DNA of 64,000 nt, from the NCBI RefSeq assembly GCF_004209775.1, contig NZ_CP035914.1, positions 1,674,001 through 1,738,000 of the forward strand, given 5' to 3'. The first letter of the stretch is position 1; each line of letters starts with the position of its first letter. Position numbers and translations under genes: made by a program. Origin of the DNA: Synechococcus sp. WH 8101 (GTDB lineage: Bacteria > Cyanobacteriota > Cyanobacteriia > PCC-6307 > Cyanobiaceae). A model generated the notes under the pieces. It was not told the DNA's origin. It was given only the letters and a program-made list of their open reading frames with translations, and did not search any database. Positions 24,114 to 32,947 of the stretch are shown here, in pieces.

Positions 24114-24818
24114 TTGGCCCAGCGTTCTCTCGATCTGCAACAGAGCCAGGAGCTGCTGGAGTGGATCATCCGTTTCGATGCAGCAACCGTGCGGGAACGG
24201 GTGGAGGCAATGCGACGCCGCTGGCCCGACGACAGTTCCTTCGCCCTGGCCCAGCGGGCCTTCGATCAGGCCGGCCTCTGGGTGATCGGGGCAGGGGTGG
24301 TGACGGGCCTGGCCGCCAATCCCTTCCTCGGTGTGGTGGGCACCCTGGCCGACCTCTCGATCACCGTGCGCACCCAGATCTTCGCGGCCGCCTGCGCAGC
24401 AGAACTGCTGATCCCTGGCTTTCTCGATGCCGAAACCGCCCGTCAGGAATTACTGCTGCCGATCTTCGGCACCGGTGTGATCAGTCAGGTGGGGCTGGAG
24501 CTGGGCGTCAAGGCCCTCAACACCGCCAGCCGTGAGGTGGTGGTGAAACTGCTGAAACGCCAGGGGGCAGAGATTGTGAACCGGGTGACGGCACGGGCCC
24601 TGGGGCGGCGCGTCATGCAACAGGGGCTCATCACCAAAACCCTCCCCGTGCTGGGGGGGCTGCTCGGTGGTGGCTGGAACGCCGTGGAGGTGCGACTGGT
24701 GCGCGACCGCACCCTTCGTTATCTCACCAACCACGCCCTCGACGCCTCTCCCGTGATCGACGTGGAAGCCCGACCGATCGAGACGGCCCAGAAGGTTCAG
24801 CAGGAACCATTTTGGTAG
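24114..24818 (+). CDS. EcsC-like protein
   Basis: 234 residues from a TTG. Hydrophobic, glycine-rich segments (GLWVIGAGVVTGLAANPFLG, LADLSITVRTQIFAAA) and a C-terminal LPVLGGLLGGGWNAVEVRLVRDRTLRYL resemble EcsC-domain proteins, which are probably membrane-associated and of unknown function. It lies 29 nt after budA on the same strand, but no link to acetoin metabolism is evident. The start is uncertain; no ATG is available nearby. Confidence 0.55.
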   Translation: MAQRSLDLQQSQELLEWIIRFDAATVRERVEAMRRRWPDDSSFALAQRAFDQAGLWVIGAGVVTGLAANPFLGVVGTLADLSITVRTQIFAAACAAELLIPGFLDAETARQELLLPIFGTGVISQVGLELGVKALNTASREVVVKLLKRQGAEIVNRVTARALGRRVMQQGLITKTLPVLGGLLGGGWNAVEVRLVRDRTLRYLTNHALDASPVIDVEARPIETAQKVQQEPFW

Positions 24819-24923
24819 CAACTGTTACAGACATCCCCTTAGAATGAGCTCACGTTGAGCCCCTTGGGGCTGCAGTTCGTTCCACGCCAGGCAACGGGGG
24901 CGTGGGCACTGTGGAGTTCCACC

Positions 24924-25100
24924 ATGAACACCCTCGATCTCACCCGCAATCGCATCCAGAAAGCGGAAGCCCTGCGCGAAGCACAGCGCCTGATGGCGAA
25001 GGCCTACCGGGGCGTCGAATACATCGATGCCCATCACACGGCCCAGAAACCCAAAAAGCCCTCCGAACTCCGCTATCGCGGTGTTCGCTACAGCGTCTGA
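24924..25100 (+). CDS. Small DUF4278-type protein
   Basis: 58 residues from an ATG preceded by a purine-rich stretch (GTGGAGTTCCACC). A helical N-terminus (RIQKAEALREAQRLMAKAYRG) is followed by the short DUF4278 motif ELRYRGVRYSV at the C-terminus. This is a small cyanobacterial family without known function. A strong terminator lies 25 nt after the stop. Confidence 0.7.
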   Translation: MNTLDLTRNRIQKAEALREAQRLMAKAYRGVEYIDAHHTAQKPKKPSELRYRGVRYSV

Positions 25101-25124
25101 GCCCGGTTACAGGTCCCACAAAAA

Positions 25125-25156
25125 GCGGCGGGTGTCTCACGCCCGCCGTTTCGTTT
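25125..25156 (+). terminator. Rho-independent terminator after the DUF4278 gene
   Basis: Stem CGGCGGG/CCCGCCG with a 9-nt loop, followed by TTTCGTTT. A run of A on the left side may let it work in both directions. Confidence 0.8.
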
Positions 25157-25239
25157 GCCGATTTCAGGACGCCGTCCTGCCCCGCAAGTTTGCCGCAGAT
25201 TGACGCATTGGCCGAGGTTTGACTCAGCGTTTCGGGCCT

Positions 25240-25428
25240 TCAACCTGTGACTGAATCTGATTGCCACCGTGCTGGCGCCGATGCGCAGGTCTGCTCCTGG
25301 GCGAGCAGATCCTCTGAGAGCATCAACAGGGCCATGCCCATCAAGGCAAAGCTGGTGCCGAGATCGGCGGACCTGCTGGTTTCCAGGGTGCGCGCTGCCT
25401 GCAGATGCTGGGACCAGGACAGGCGCAT
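25240..25428 (-). CDS. Possible small membrane protein
   Basis: 62 residues from an ATG. SRSADLGTSFALMGMALLMLSEDLLAQEQ could form one transmembrane helix. No family is recognised. Support is only an open frame, a plausible start and an otherwise empty strand in this interval; it may be spurious. Confidence 0.35.
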   Translation of the reverse strand: MRLSWSQHLQAARTLETSRSADLGTSFALMGMALLMLSEDLLAQEQTCASAPARWQSDSVTG

Positions 25429-25581
25429 GGGAGCTCGTCAAACCTCTCGAATCTGATGGCGGCACAGGCCAGATGCGAGCAGCTTTACAACCCGAAACAC
25501 TGACAATCGGAGCAGGGCGTGGCTTTTGTTACAGCTTCAACGTGCCCACTCGATACATTCACCTCCATCCATTGGAAGCTG

Positions 25582-25830
25582 ATGAGCATGACGAGCGGAA
25601 TTCAGTTCACCACGGAACAGCTGTTTCACGTGGAGCAGTTCAACCGAGCCCTGGATGCCACCAGTGATCCCACCCAACTGCGGGATCTGGCCAAACAGCT
25701 GCTGAAGGCCTGGCAAACCCAGAAAGCAGCCACAACCTGGATCATGCATCAGCAACTGCAGGGCTCCACCAATGCCTGGGCCATGGCCCAATCCCTGCAG
25801 AACGACCAGGCTGATCCAAACGTCGCCTAG
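25582..25830 (+). CDS. Small helical protein, possibly NblA-related
   Basis: 82 residues. The two-helix layout (TTEQLFHVEQFNRALDA, then DLAKQLLKAWQTQKAATTW) recalls NblA, the phycobilisome-degradation adaptor, which begins with a Glu-Gln-x-Phe segment and has a second long helix, but identity is low and by eye only. A second ATG lies two codons downstream. It overlaps the convergent membrane-protein gene by 4 nt at the 3' end. Confidence 0.5.
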   Translation: MSMTSGIQFTTEQLFHVEQFNRALDATSDPTQLRDLAKQLLKAWQTQKAATTWIMHQQLQGSTNAWAMAQSLQNDQADPNVA

Positions 25831-26180
25831 CCGAAGAGCATCCACAACCACACCAACAACGCGGCCACGGCTCCCGCACTCAGTAACACCAACAGCGTGA
25901 GCCCCAGGCCAGCCGCCACCACAAAGCGGCGGGTGGTGAGCGGAAACAACAGATACACGCTCAAGCCCAGGGCCAGGGGCCAGAGAGGAGGAATCAGCAG
26001 GCAAATGAGGGTCAGCGCCCACAACTTGCCCCGGTTGCGCTCGATCTCCTGCTGGCGTTGCCGCAAGCGAGCCTCCGCCTCGGCCGCTGAGAGCGCCTCC
26101 TCATCGCTGAGCCAGCGCCCAAGCCGCTGGGCCTGGGCGAAGTCGCGCTCAATCTGAAGTCTGTTCGCGGAATCAGCCAT
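25827..26180 (-). CDS. Small membrane protein, unknown function
   Basis: 117 residues. A charged coiled-coil N-terminus (about 1-50, Ala/Glu/Arg/Gln) is followed by about three hydrophobic helices (LWALTLICLLIPPLWPLALG, VYLLFPLTTRRFVVAAGLG, LTLLVLLSAGAVAALLVWLW). No recognised family. Confidence 0.65.
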   Translation of the reverse strand: MADSANRLQIERDFAQAQRLGRWLSDEEALSAAEAEARLRQRQQEIERNRGKLWALTLICLLIPPLWPLALGLSVYLLFPLTTRRFVVAAGLGLTLLVLLSAGAVAALLVWLWMLFG

Positions 26181-26227
26181 GCCTCAGCCTAAATCGATCA
26201 GGATGGACTGAAGCGGAGAACCGAACC

Positions 26228-26374
26228 ATGCGTGAGATGAGCCTGATGGAGCTGGTTTTGCGGAACCTGGCCAAGGTGGCCGCTGGGGCCGGCATTGCCG
26301 CGGCCCTGCTCTGGCTCACCTATGTGATGCTCGATGTGCAACACATGCAGAGCGGCTTCACCCTGCCGAGCTGA
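26228..26374 (+). CDS. Short single-helix membrane peptide
   Basis: 48 residues (MREMSLMELVLRNLAK...), with one transmembrane helix AAGAGIAAALLWLTYVML. The upstream sequence GGACTGAAGCGGAGAACC supplies a ribosome-binding site. The frame is short, but codon use and the amphipathic-then-hydrophobic layout look genuine. Function unknown. Confidence 0.55.
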   Translation: MREMSLMELVLRNLAKVAAGAGIAAALLWLTYVMLDVQHMQSGFTLPS

Positions 26375-26393
26375 CGCTGAGCTCACCCCCACC

Positions 26394-26672
26394 TCAAGCC
26401 ACGGCCTGATGGAACGGAGAGGCCATCGCATCGGCCGCCAGCTCAGCATCACTGGCATTGGCATTGGCGGCAAAGTCATTCACGTCCGCGCGGACGCTGA
26501 GCAGTTGGCCATTAATCGCCATCTGCCAGATCTCCACCCGCGATTCTTCCGGTGCGTTGAACCAATAGGTCTCCGACGGCAGGATCACCTTTTCCAGATA
26601 AAAGTGGTTTTCACCGATACACTTCAGCACCACCATTTTCGGGGTGCTGTTGGTGTAGAGGTAGTCGCCCAT
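26394..26672 (-). CDS. DUF1830 family protein
   Basis: 92 residues. VVLKCIGENHFYLEKVILPSE and APEESRVEIWQM match the small cyanobacterial DUF1830 family, which has a beta-rich fold and no assigned function. The C-terminal 30 residues are Ala/Asp-rich and beyond the domain. Confidence 0.75.
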   Translation of the reverse strand: MGDYLYTNSTPKMVVLKCIGENHFYLEKVILPSETYWFNAPEESRVEIWQMAINGQLLSVRADVNDFAANANASDAELAADAMASPFHQAVA

Positions 26673-26776
26673 TCAGAGAAAAGCTGCTGCTGCCACAGTG
26701 GCGCCGACCCGTCGACCCGGTTTGTCGGATCCAACACAGAAACGCCACTGCTTCAGGTTTTGTTCAGAAACAGGGC

Positions 26777-27205
26777 TCAATCCACAAAGCGTTTGTAAAG
26801 CCAGCGCACAAAACCACCCACCACGGGCACCGGCGCAAAGGTGGGCCCCACGAAATCGAAGTAGTCGCGGTGATCGCACACCTTGCCCTCCGCGTTGAAG
26901 CGCAGGCGGCTCGTGCCGGGATAGAGGAACTCGATGCCCTTGATCTTCAGACCCATCTCCCACTCCACAAAGGCGGTGTCGCCCTCGATCGCGATGGCCC
27001 CTGGCGCCAGAAACACGTCATCGCAGCGCTGCATCAGCCCGTCCTGGGCGGCGATGTAGGCGGCGATGCCCTGCCGCTCCTGGGTGGGATCCTGAAAATG
27101 CACGTTCTCGTCGTAAAGCTCACGCCACTGGGCCTCCGTGGGCGCCGGCTGGCCGTAGGGCTTGGTGAAGAGCGCGCGCAACCGCTCGGAATCATGCAAC
27201 GCCAT
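26777..27205 (-). CDS. NTF2/SnoaL-like protein
   Basis: 142 residues with the alpha+beta cone pattern of SnoaL-like proteins: an N-terminal helix, LYDENVHFQDP, AIEGDTAFVEWEMGLKIKG, and RLRFNAEGKVCDHRDYFDF. Such proteins are small enzymes or ligand binders, and no catalytic residue can be assigned. It is the last gene of a minus-strand group with the reductase 19 nt upstream. Confidence 0.75.
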   Translation of the reverse strand: MALHDSERLRALFTKPYGQPAPTEAQWRELYDENVHFQDPTQERQGIAAYIAAQDGLMQRCDDVFLAPGAIAIEGDTAFVEWEMGLKIKGIEFLYPGTSRLRFNAEGKVCDHRDYFDFVGPTFAPVPVVGGFVRWLYKRFVD

Positions 27206-27224
27206 CAGCCAGCCGCAAACGCCC

Positions 27225-28094
27225 TCAGCTTATGGAGGTCCGTTCTGCGGCGGTGAGCTCATGCAGGGCGGAGTAATCGGCCGCATCCAGGTCGGTACCT
27301 TCCGCCTGGGCCAGCAAATCGGCCAAGCCCTCCAGGGCCTCGGCGTTCACCCCGGCCAGGGAGGCCTCACGCAGGAACAGGTTGAGGTCTTTGCGCAGGA
27401 GGCTGGTGCTGAAGTTGGGGTCGGCATAGTGATGATCGAGCATCCGCGTCAGCTTCTTATCGACCGTGGGGGCGTAAAGGGCGGAGGGGCGCAGCACCTC
27501 CATGAACCGCTCCACGTCCAGTCCGGAGGCCTGCACCAGGCGCAGGGCTAGTGAATAACCATGGGTGAGGCTGGCGATCAGCTGGTTGAGCGCCAGTTTG
27601 GCCGCTGCGCCGGTGCCCACCGCACCCATCAGGCGCGGCTCGCTCGCCAGACCACGCAACAGGGGCAGTTGACGGGCGAAAACAGCCTCATCACCGCCCG
27701 CCATCACGAGCAAACGCCCCTGGAGCGCCTCCGGGCGGCTACCGAGCACCGGCGCCTCCAGATAGCAGCCTCCCTGCCCCTGCACCTGGGCGGCCAGAGC
27801 CACACTTTCACTGATGCCCATCGTGCCCATCGGCATCACACAGGCACCGCTCAGAGGACCGATCCGCGCCACCACGTCGGCCGTGACGGGGCCATCACGG
27901 AGCACGCTGATCACCGTGGCGCATCCCTGGGCCGCCTCAGCCGGATCGGCGACCACCTGGGCACCGGCGGACATCAGCGACTCACAGCGGGATGGATCCC
28001 TGTTCCAAACCCGCAGCAAACAGCCAACCGTCAACAGACGGTGGCCGATGGCGGAGCCGAGGAGGCCAGCCCCAAGCAGAGCAACCTTGGTCAT
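27225..28094 (-). CDS. HIBADH-family NAD(P)-dependent oxidoreductase
   Basis: 289 residues. The N-terminal Rossmann motif VALLGAGLLGSAIGHRL, an MPMGTMGIS segment equivalent to the substrate loop, EAPVLGSRPEALQG, and the catalytic Lys region TGAAAKLALNQLIASL are those of the 3-hydroxyisobutyrate / beta-hydroxyacid dehydrogenase family. Substrate unknown. Its ATG shares a nucleotide with the stop of the upstream J-domain gene (TGATG). Confidence 0.85.
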   Translation of the reverse strand: MTKVALLGAGLLGSAIGHRLLTVGCLLRVWNRDPSRCESLMSAGAQVVADPAEAAQGCATVISVLRDGPVTADVVARIGPLSGACVMPMGTMGISESVALAAQVQGQGGCYLEAPVLGSRPEALQGRLLVMAGGDEAVFARQLPLLRGLASEPRLMGAVGTGAAAKLALNQLIASLTHGYSLALRLVQASGLDVERFMEVLRPSALYAPTVDKKLTRMLDHHYADPNFSTSLLRKDLNLFLREASLAGVNAEALEGLADLLAQAEGTDLDAADYSALHELTAAERTSIS

Positions 28095-28417
28095 CAGGCC
28101 GGAATCGCCTCCATCTCTGGCTCCAGGAGCAGATCCCGGGCGTTGTTGAGCCTGGTCATCATCTCGGGATCACCGCCTTTGTCAGGGTGATGCTGAACCG
28201 CCAAGGCTTTGTGAGCCCGCTTCACAGCCTGCTCCGTCAGGCGCCCCGACAAGGCCAGCCCCAATGTCTGGCGGGCACAGATCGCCTCAAAGCCGGGATC
28301 CCGGCCGAGGGGGCAACGTTCCCGCTGATGATTGGACTGCCGTGGCTTGCGTTTGGAGCTGCTGCGTTTCCCACCAGTGGCAGAGGAGCTCTTCGCTCCG
28401 AATCCATCTCCAGCCAT
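28094..28417 (-). CDS. J-domain protein
   Basis: 107 residues from MAGDGFGAK. A basic, low-complexity N-terminus (Ser/Lys/Arg) precedes a C-terminal J domain with AVKRAHKALAVQHHPDKGGD, containing the HPD motif that stimulates DnaK. The longer open frame (to 28570) lacks sense before this Met. Type III J proteins like this act as dedicated DnaK partners; the client is unknown. Confidence 0.75.
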   Translation of the reverse strand: MAGDGFGAKSSSATGGKRSSSKRKPRQSNHQRERCPLGRDPGFEAICARQTLGLALSGRLTEQAVKRAHKALAVQHHPDKGGDPEMMTRLNNARDLLLEPEMEAIPA

Positions 28418-28466
28418 CGACTCATGGGACGTTGGCTTCCCACCTTGCTTGATCGCGAAGCCCCGA

Positions 28467-29735
28467 TCAGGTGACCGAGCCGACAAATGGTCTGGGATCC
28501 TGATCAAAGCGATGCTCAAACGGCAGCGCGGACGGTTGGTCCTGGCCTGCAAGAGCCGCGGTGCTTTCAAGGGCCTGCCTGAGCAGCCGGGCGCTGTGCA
28601 GAGGCATGTCGCGGGGCACCGAAATCCGGTCGCGCAGATACCGCAGAGCTGCCGCAGACCCTGGAGCTGGCATCACAGGCGTCCCAGCGATCAGCTTCGT
28701 GAGTGCTGCGCGCAAGGGCTGATCCAACCCCTCCCCGAGAGGACTGCGTGCCAGCAGCGTGCTGCGATGGCGCAACACCCGCTCCAGGGCTCTGGCCTGG
28801 GGAGTCAACTTTCCTTCGGACGGTGACCAGCGGCATTCGAGGGCACCCAGTCCCTCCCCTTGATCCACCGCCGCGGCCATGCGTTGCTGCTGCGCACTGC
28901 CGTTGGCCCAGCAACCGCCCATCTGCGGAGGCAGATCGTGCGCATGGGTGTGCACATCGCTCTGGGTGCCCCGGTAGGTCTCGAGCTGCTCGAGGGCTGA
29001 CAGCCAACGGTCGATGCCGCCATGGGCTTCGCGCAAGGCAAACCCTTTGAAATAGGCCAGCGATGCGTTCATGCGCTCCACATAGGGGATGAACACCAGA
29101 TCCGCGGTACCGGGTGTTGCCCCTCTCGGATTGTCGGGATCGAGCCAGCAGCCACCACCAATGGCGATCGCCTCCTCCATTTGGGAGGCCAGCCGCTGGA
29201 ACTGATCCCTGGCACGTCGTTCCTGGTCCTCGCGCAGGCCTGGGGTGCAGAGCCAGACACACCAGGCGCGGAACAGCAGCCGTTCCATCTCACGCAAACG
29301 CCTCACCCGCCTGTCATTCATGCCAGCTCCCACCGGCCCGAAAGCGCGTTCGAGGGCGTCCAGGATGCGATCGCTTTCCGTGATCAGCCGACCATCCAGC
29401 TCCAGGGCCGGCAGCATCCCCGAGGGCACCTTGGCGGTGAACCAGGGCTCCTTGGGCCCATAGCAGCGCATGGTGACCTTGCGGATCCGATAGGGGATCC
29501 GGCGGAACTCCAGCCACAACCACACCTTCTGGCAGTACGGGCACCAGGCGTGATGATCTCGATACAAGGTGACGCGAATCGCGTCCTCGGGTTGACCGAA
29601 AAGGCGCAGCGTCGCCTGGGCGTTCGTGGGGCCCTGCACCCGTTCCTCGGGGTCGGGAGCCAGGGCCTCCAACTCCGACCAGCTCAAGGCCTCGGCTACG
29701 GCTGCCCTCATTGCCACACCATCCCCGCGTGCCAT
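28467..29735 (-). CDS. Glutathione S-transferase family protein
   Basis: 422 residues. A thioredoxin-fold domain (about 50-130) with the redox motif WCPYCQKV, the cis-Pro segment VPSGMLPALELDG and ITESDRIL, then an all-alpha domain. Long (about 400-residue) GSTs with a CPYC motif are common in cyanobacteria. The last 150 residues are less typical. It begins the minus-strand group GST, J protein, HIBADH-like, NTF2-like. Confidence 0.8.
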   Translation of the reverse strand: MARGDGVAMRAAVAEALSWSELEALAPDPEERVQGPTNAQATLRLFGQPEDAIRVTLYRDHHAWCPYCQKVWLWLEFRRIPYRIRKVTMRCYGPKEPWFTAKVPSGMLPALELDGRLITESDRILDALERAFGPVGAGMNDRRVRRLREMERLLFRAWCVWLCTPGLREDQERRARDQFQRLASQMEEAIAIGGGCWLDPDNPRGATPGTADLVFIPYVERMNASLAYFKGFALREAHGGIDRWLSALEQLETYRGTQSDVHTHAHDLPPQMGGCWANGSAQQQRMAAAVDQGEGLGALECRWSPSEGKLTPQARALERVLRHRSTLLARSPLGEGLDQPLRAALTKLIAGTPVMPAPGSAAALRYLRDRISVPRDMPLHSARLLRQALESTAALAGQDQPSALPFEHRFDQDPRPFVGSVT

Positions 29736-29755
29736 GTCGCGCCACAGATTGGCAG

Positions 29756-29791
29756 AAAAAAAGCGCCCGCTGGTGTGAGGAAGACGAGCGC
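29756..29791 (-). terminator. Rho-independent terminator after the alcohol dehydrogenase
   Basis: Minus-strand GCGCTCGT (29791-29784) pairs with GCGGGCGC (29770-29763), including two G-U pairs, followed by seven T. It separates the dehydrogenase from the GST operon. Confidence 0.65.
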
Positions 29792-29838
29792 CGATTTCCC
29801 AGACCCATGGTTAACGCCACGTAAAGAGATGGCGTCGT

Positions 29839-30843
29839 TCAATCCGCTACCGAATCCAAAACAAAGCGATAGCGGACATCACCACGACGCAGCCGATCGA
29901 TCGCTTCATTGAGCCGATCCATCGGCAGATGCTCCACCTGCGGGCGGATGTTGTGCCGCACGCAGAACTCCACCATCTTGATCAAGCTGGCGGGTGAGGA
30001 GGTGGGGCTACCGGTGATCGATCGCCGCCCCGGAATCAAATCAAAAGCACCGATGCTGATCGGCTCGAGCACAGCGCCAAGCTGATGCAGGCGCCCGAGC
30101 GGCGCCAGCGAGGCCATCACCGCGCCCCAATCAAGGGAGTGGTTGACGGTGTTGATCACCAGATCGAAGCGGCCCGCCAGATCAGGCAGCTCCTCCAACG
30201 ACTCCACGTGATGGGCCCCGAAGCGCTTCGCCTCCTCCGCCTTGGCGAGATTGGTGGTGAGCGCGGTGACCTCACAACCCCAGGCGCGGGCGAACTGCAG
30301 GGCCATGTGGCCAAGCCCACCGATGCCGATCACCGCCACATGGGCCGTGGGCGACACCACTTCATCCACCAAGGGCGCAAATACGGTGATTCCCCCGCAG
30401 AACAGAGGGCCGGCTGCCGCCGGATCCATCCCCTCCGGCAAGCGAATCGCCCAGTCTTGCCGGGCGGTGACATGGCTGGCAAACCCGCCCTGGCGGCCCA
30501 CGATCGTGGCCTCGAGGGACCCGCAGAGATTGGCGGTGCCGCCGAGACAAAGAGCGCAGTGCATGCAACTACCACTGATCCAACCCAGGCCGCGCAGCTC
30601 GCCGATCACACCGGGATCCACCCCCTCACCCACACGCACCACCCGGCCGACCACCTCATGGCCGGGAACCAACGGATAGGCACTCAGGCCCCAGTTGTTG
30701 TCAAGCATCGACAGGTCGCTGTGACAGAGGCCGCAATGCAGCACCTCGAGCACAAGCTCACCGGCCGCCGGCTCCAGCATCGGCCGCTCGGCCCGCTCCA
30801 GGGGTGCGCCGGCCTCACGGGCCTGCCACACGGTGATCGTCAC
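29839..30843 (-). CDS. Zinc-dependent alcohol dehydrogenase (AdhA/CAD-like)
   Basis: 334 residues from a GTG at 30843; a longer frame to 30900 is open but unlikely. Catalytic zinc ligands appear in CGLCHSDLSML and GHEVVGRV, structural zinc Cys in CMHCALCLGGTANLC, and the NADP-binding motif in VIGIGGLGHMALQFARAWG. It should be an NADPH-linked medium-chain aldehyde reductase/alcohol dehydrogenase like cyanobacterial AdhA. A terminator follows. Confidence 0.88.
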   Translation of the reverse strand: MTITVWQAREAGAPLERAERPMLEPAAGELVLEVLHCGLCHSDLSMLDNNWGLSAYPLVPGHEVVGRVVRVGEGVDPGVIGELRGLGWISGSCMHCALCLGGTANLCGSLEATIVGRQGGFASHVTARQDWAIRLPEGMDPAAAGPLFCGGITVFAPLVDEVVSPTAHVAVIGIGGLGHMALQFARAWGCEVTALTTNLAKAEEAKRFGAHHVESLEELPDLAGRFDLVINTVNHSLDWGAVMASLAPLGRLHQLGAVLEPISIGAFDLIPGRRSITGSPTSSPASLIKMVEFCVRHNIRPQVEHLPMDRLNEAIDRLRRGDVRYRFVLDSVAD

Positions 30844-31020
30844 AAGCAAAACCTGCGTGAGACCTTGTTCTAACCATGGCCACCCAATCCGTGTTGACAC
30901 ATTTGTACTACAGCTTTAGAACAGGCGTACCAGCGGCGGATCCATGGCCTCCAGCTCCCCCTACGCCCCCTTCAAAGCCGAGGCCTGGATGCGCGCCTCC
31001 GCCCTCTCGCCCCGCAAGCA

Positions 31021-31269
31021 ATGCCCAGGCACGGTTGGATCCAGGACCCCCGCACGAACGACACGAAGCGTTTCCATGCCGATGAAAAAAGCTGGAACCG
31101 CGATCCGCGCGTGTTCGTGGATTCAGGGCGACCTCTTCCAGGCCAGCCCCCACTGCTGAAAACCAGGGTGTATCTGCGCCGCGACACGGCTGAACTGCTC
31201 TGGCGCGAACTGCTGCGCGTCGGTTGGCGCACCTGCGAGCCCCAATGGGGTGCCGATATCGACGTCTGA
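31021..31269 (+). CDS. DUF1651 family protein
   Basis: 82 residues. RVYLRRDTAELLWRELLRVG followed by GWRTCEPQWG is the conserved core of DUF1651, a family known almost only from marine picocyanobacteria. Function unknown. It is convergent with the cupin gene 4 nt away. Confidence 0.8.
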   Translation: MPRHGWIQDPRTNDTKRFHADEKSWNRDPRVFVDSGRPLPGQPPLLKTRVYLRRDTAELLWRELLRVGWRTCEPQWGADIDV

Positions 31270-31273
31270 GCGA

Positions 31274-31570
31274 TCAGGTAAAGCGGTAGTGCTTGCGCAC
31301 GGGCTTGTGCACAGTCCAGGTGCAGCACAGCCCCTTGGGGAAATCCACAAGATCTCCCGCGCCGAAATGCACCGGATCCCCACCATCGGGGGTGACGGTC
31401 ACCTCACCCTCCAGCACCAGGCAGGTTTCATGCTGGTCGTAATGCCAGGGGAAGCTGCTCACCTCACAGCCCCAGATCGGCCACTCCCGCGCCCCCAGAG
31501 CGATCACCACGCTTTCCGGGCAAGGAGAGGTCACACGAATCGACACAACGCCTGCATCACAGCCAGTCAC
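31274..31570 (-). CDS. Small cupin-domain protein
   Basis: 98 residues from a GTG. A single cupin barrel: WHYDQHETCLVLEGEVTV (HxxHET metal-ligand motif) and FGAGDLVDFPKGLCCTW. Similar to EutQ/DUF861-type cupins. The GTG overlaps the TGA of the upstream Rieske oxygenase (GTGA), so the two are made together; a shared pathway is likely but unknown. Confidence 0.8.
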   Translation of the reverse strand: MTGCDAGVVSIRVTSPCPESVVIALGAREWPIWGCEVSSFPWHYDQHETCLVLEGEVTVTPDGGDPVHFGAGDLVDFPKGLCCTWTVHKPVRKHYRFT

Positions 31571-32886
31571 TCATGATTGCGCGGCGCCTGGCCATCCCCG
31601 GCGAGCAGGCCCTGCTCCCAGCGCCCCAGCTGACGCAACGCCAGGCCCGAGGCCAGAGCGAGCCCAAGACCAACGGCACTGATCCAGCCCCACTGGCCCA
31701 GGCCCACCAATGCCGCCGACAGCCAGAGCATGGCAATCAACCAGGGCCGCAAGGCGCGAAGTCGTTGCAATGCCCCTGAACAGCTGCGGCAGTGCTGGGT
31801 ATGGCTCCGCTCGCGATCCATCAGCGCCTCCAGCCCCTGGCGCGGCGGCAGAGCCCGCCCCGGGAACGGACCACCACCCTGGCGCTGCACCCAGCGATGC
31901 AGAGCGGCCACATAACAATCAGAGGCGGTGGGCAGGTAAAAGGCCTTCTCCGCAGCCGCAGAGCCTCCGGCGGCCTCGAGCACCCGCTCCTGCCAGTGCA
32001 GGAACACCTGGTCGTCTTCCAGCACCTTGTGGTTGCCGATGTGCTGCAACCAGCGAGGGCGCAGACCGAGCAGCAACCGCGGCGCTGCCGCCTGAAACTG
32101 GAACGGGAAGCGGGCAAAGAGCCGGCACTCCCCCGGACGAATCGGGACGGCATACACCACCGTGAGGATGCGGGCGAACCCCTTGGCGGTGAGGTCGTGC
32201 CACATCAGCTGGGGAGCCCGGAAGCAGGTTGTCTGGGAACCGAGCTTGCCCCGCCTAGGCCCCTCCTGCCAGAACGCCTCGAAACCGGTGCCATCCTCAC
32301 GGGTGATCTCGGCCTGAACAGGAGAGGCGTTGTCGCGCCGCCCCACGGTGCGGTGGTGAGTGAAGGGCACGTGGCTCACATCGAGCACGTTCTCGAGCAG
32401 CGTCAGCGCATCCATCGGCAGGTCCCGAAAGGTGTCCTGCACCACCCAGCCATCAGCCCACCCTTCCCCCTGCTCCTGCAGCACCGGCACCAGGGGAAGC
32501 GCCGCCGGATCGGCTGACGCCGGATCACCGCTCCACACAAAGAGCAAGCCCTGGGCGCTGGCGGTTGGCAAGCTGCGGCAGCTGGATCGACGCCCCTCCG
32601 GCCTTGCCTCCTCCGTCATCTGAGGAATGCGGCGGCAATGGCCGCTGCCATCAAAGCTCCAGCCGTGATACGGGCACTCCAATTGCCCCTCCGCATTGAT
32701 CCGCCCCTCACTCAGGGGCACGAGGCGATGGGGGCAAACGTCGTCGAAAGCACGCCACTGGCCAGCCTCGCGATCCCACCAGAGCACCAAATCCCTCTCC
32801 AGCAGCGTGAAGCGGGAGGGTCGACCCCGATTCAGGTCGCACAGATAGGCCACGGGCCACCACTGTTCGCTCCAGCTGGGGGGCAT
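31567..32886 (-). CDS. Rieske oxygenase of the pheophorbide a oxygenase / Tic55 family
   Basis: 439 residues. A Rieske 2Fe-2S site (CPHRLVPL...CPYHGW, about 47-70), a mononuclear iron site (DVSHVPFTHH, about 170), a PaO-type C-terminal domain, the CxxC motif CRSC at about 370 that is typical of the PAO/TIC55/PTC52 group, and two C-terminal transmembrane helices. Plant relatives oxidise chlorophyll or protochlorophyllide derivatives; the substrate here is unknown. Confidence 0.87.
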   Translation of the reverse strand: MPPSWSEQWWPVAYLCDLNRGRPSRFTLLERDLVLWWDREAGQWRAFDDVCPHRLVPLSEGRINAEGQLECPYHGWSFDGSGHCRRIPQMTEEARPEGRRSSCRSLPTASAQGLLFVWSGDPASADPAALPLVPVLQEQGEGWADGWVVQDTFRDLPMDALTLLENVLDVSHVPFTHHRTVGRRDNASPVQAEITREDGTGFEAFWQEGPRRGKLGSQTTCFRAPQLMWHDLTAKGFARILTVVYAVPIRPGECRLFARFPFQFQAAAPRLLLGLRPRWLQHIGNHKVLEDDQVFLHWQERVLEAAGGSAAAEKAFYLPTASDCYVAALHRWVQRQGGGPFPGRALPPRQGLEALMDRERSHTQHCRSCSGALQRLRALRPWLIAMLWLSAALVGLGQWGWISAVGLGLALASGLALRQLGRWEQGLLAGDGQAPRNHE

Positions 32887-32947
32887 GGCTCAGACACAGA
32901 TGGGGTCATGATCGCCCCAGGGGCAGCATCACTGCGACCTCAGACCG

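Noticed and set aside
30944-31159. 71-codon plus-strand frame overlapping the DUF1651 gene
   Set aside because: Out of frame with a conserved family and without motifs.
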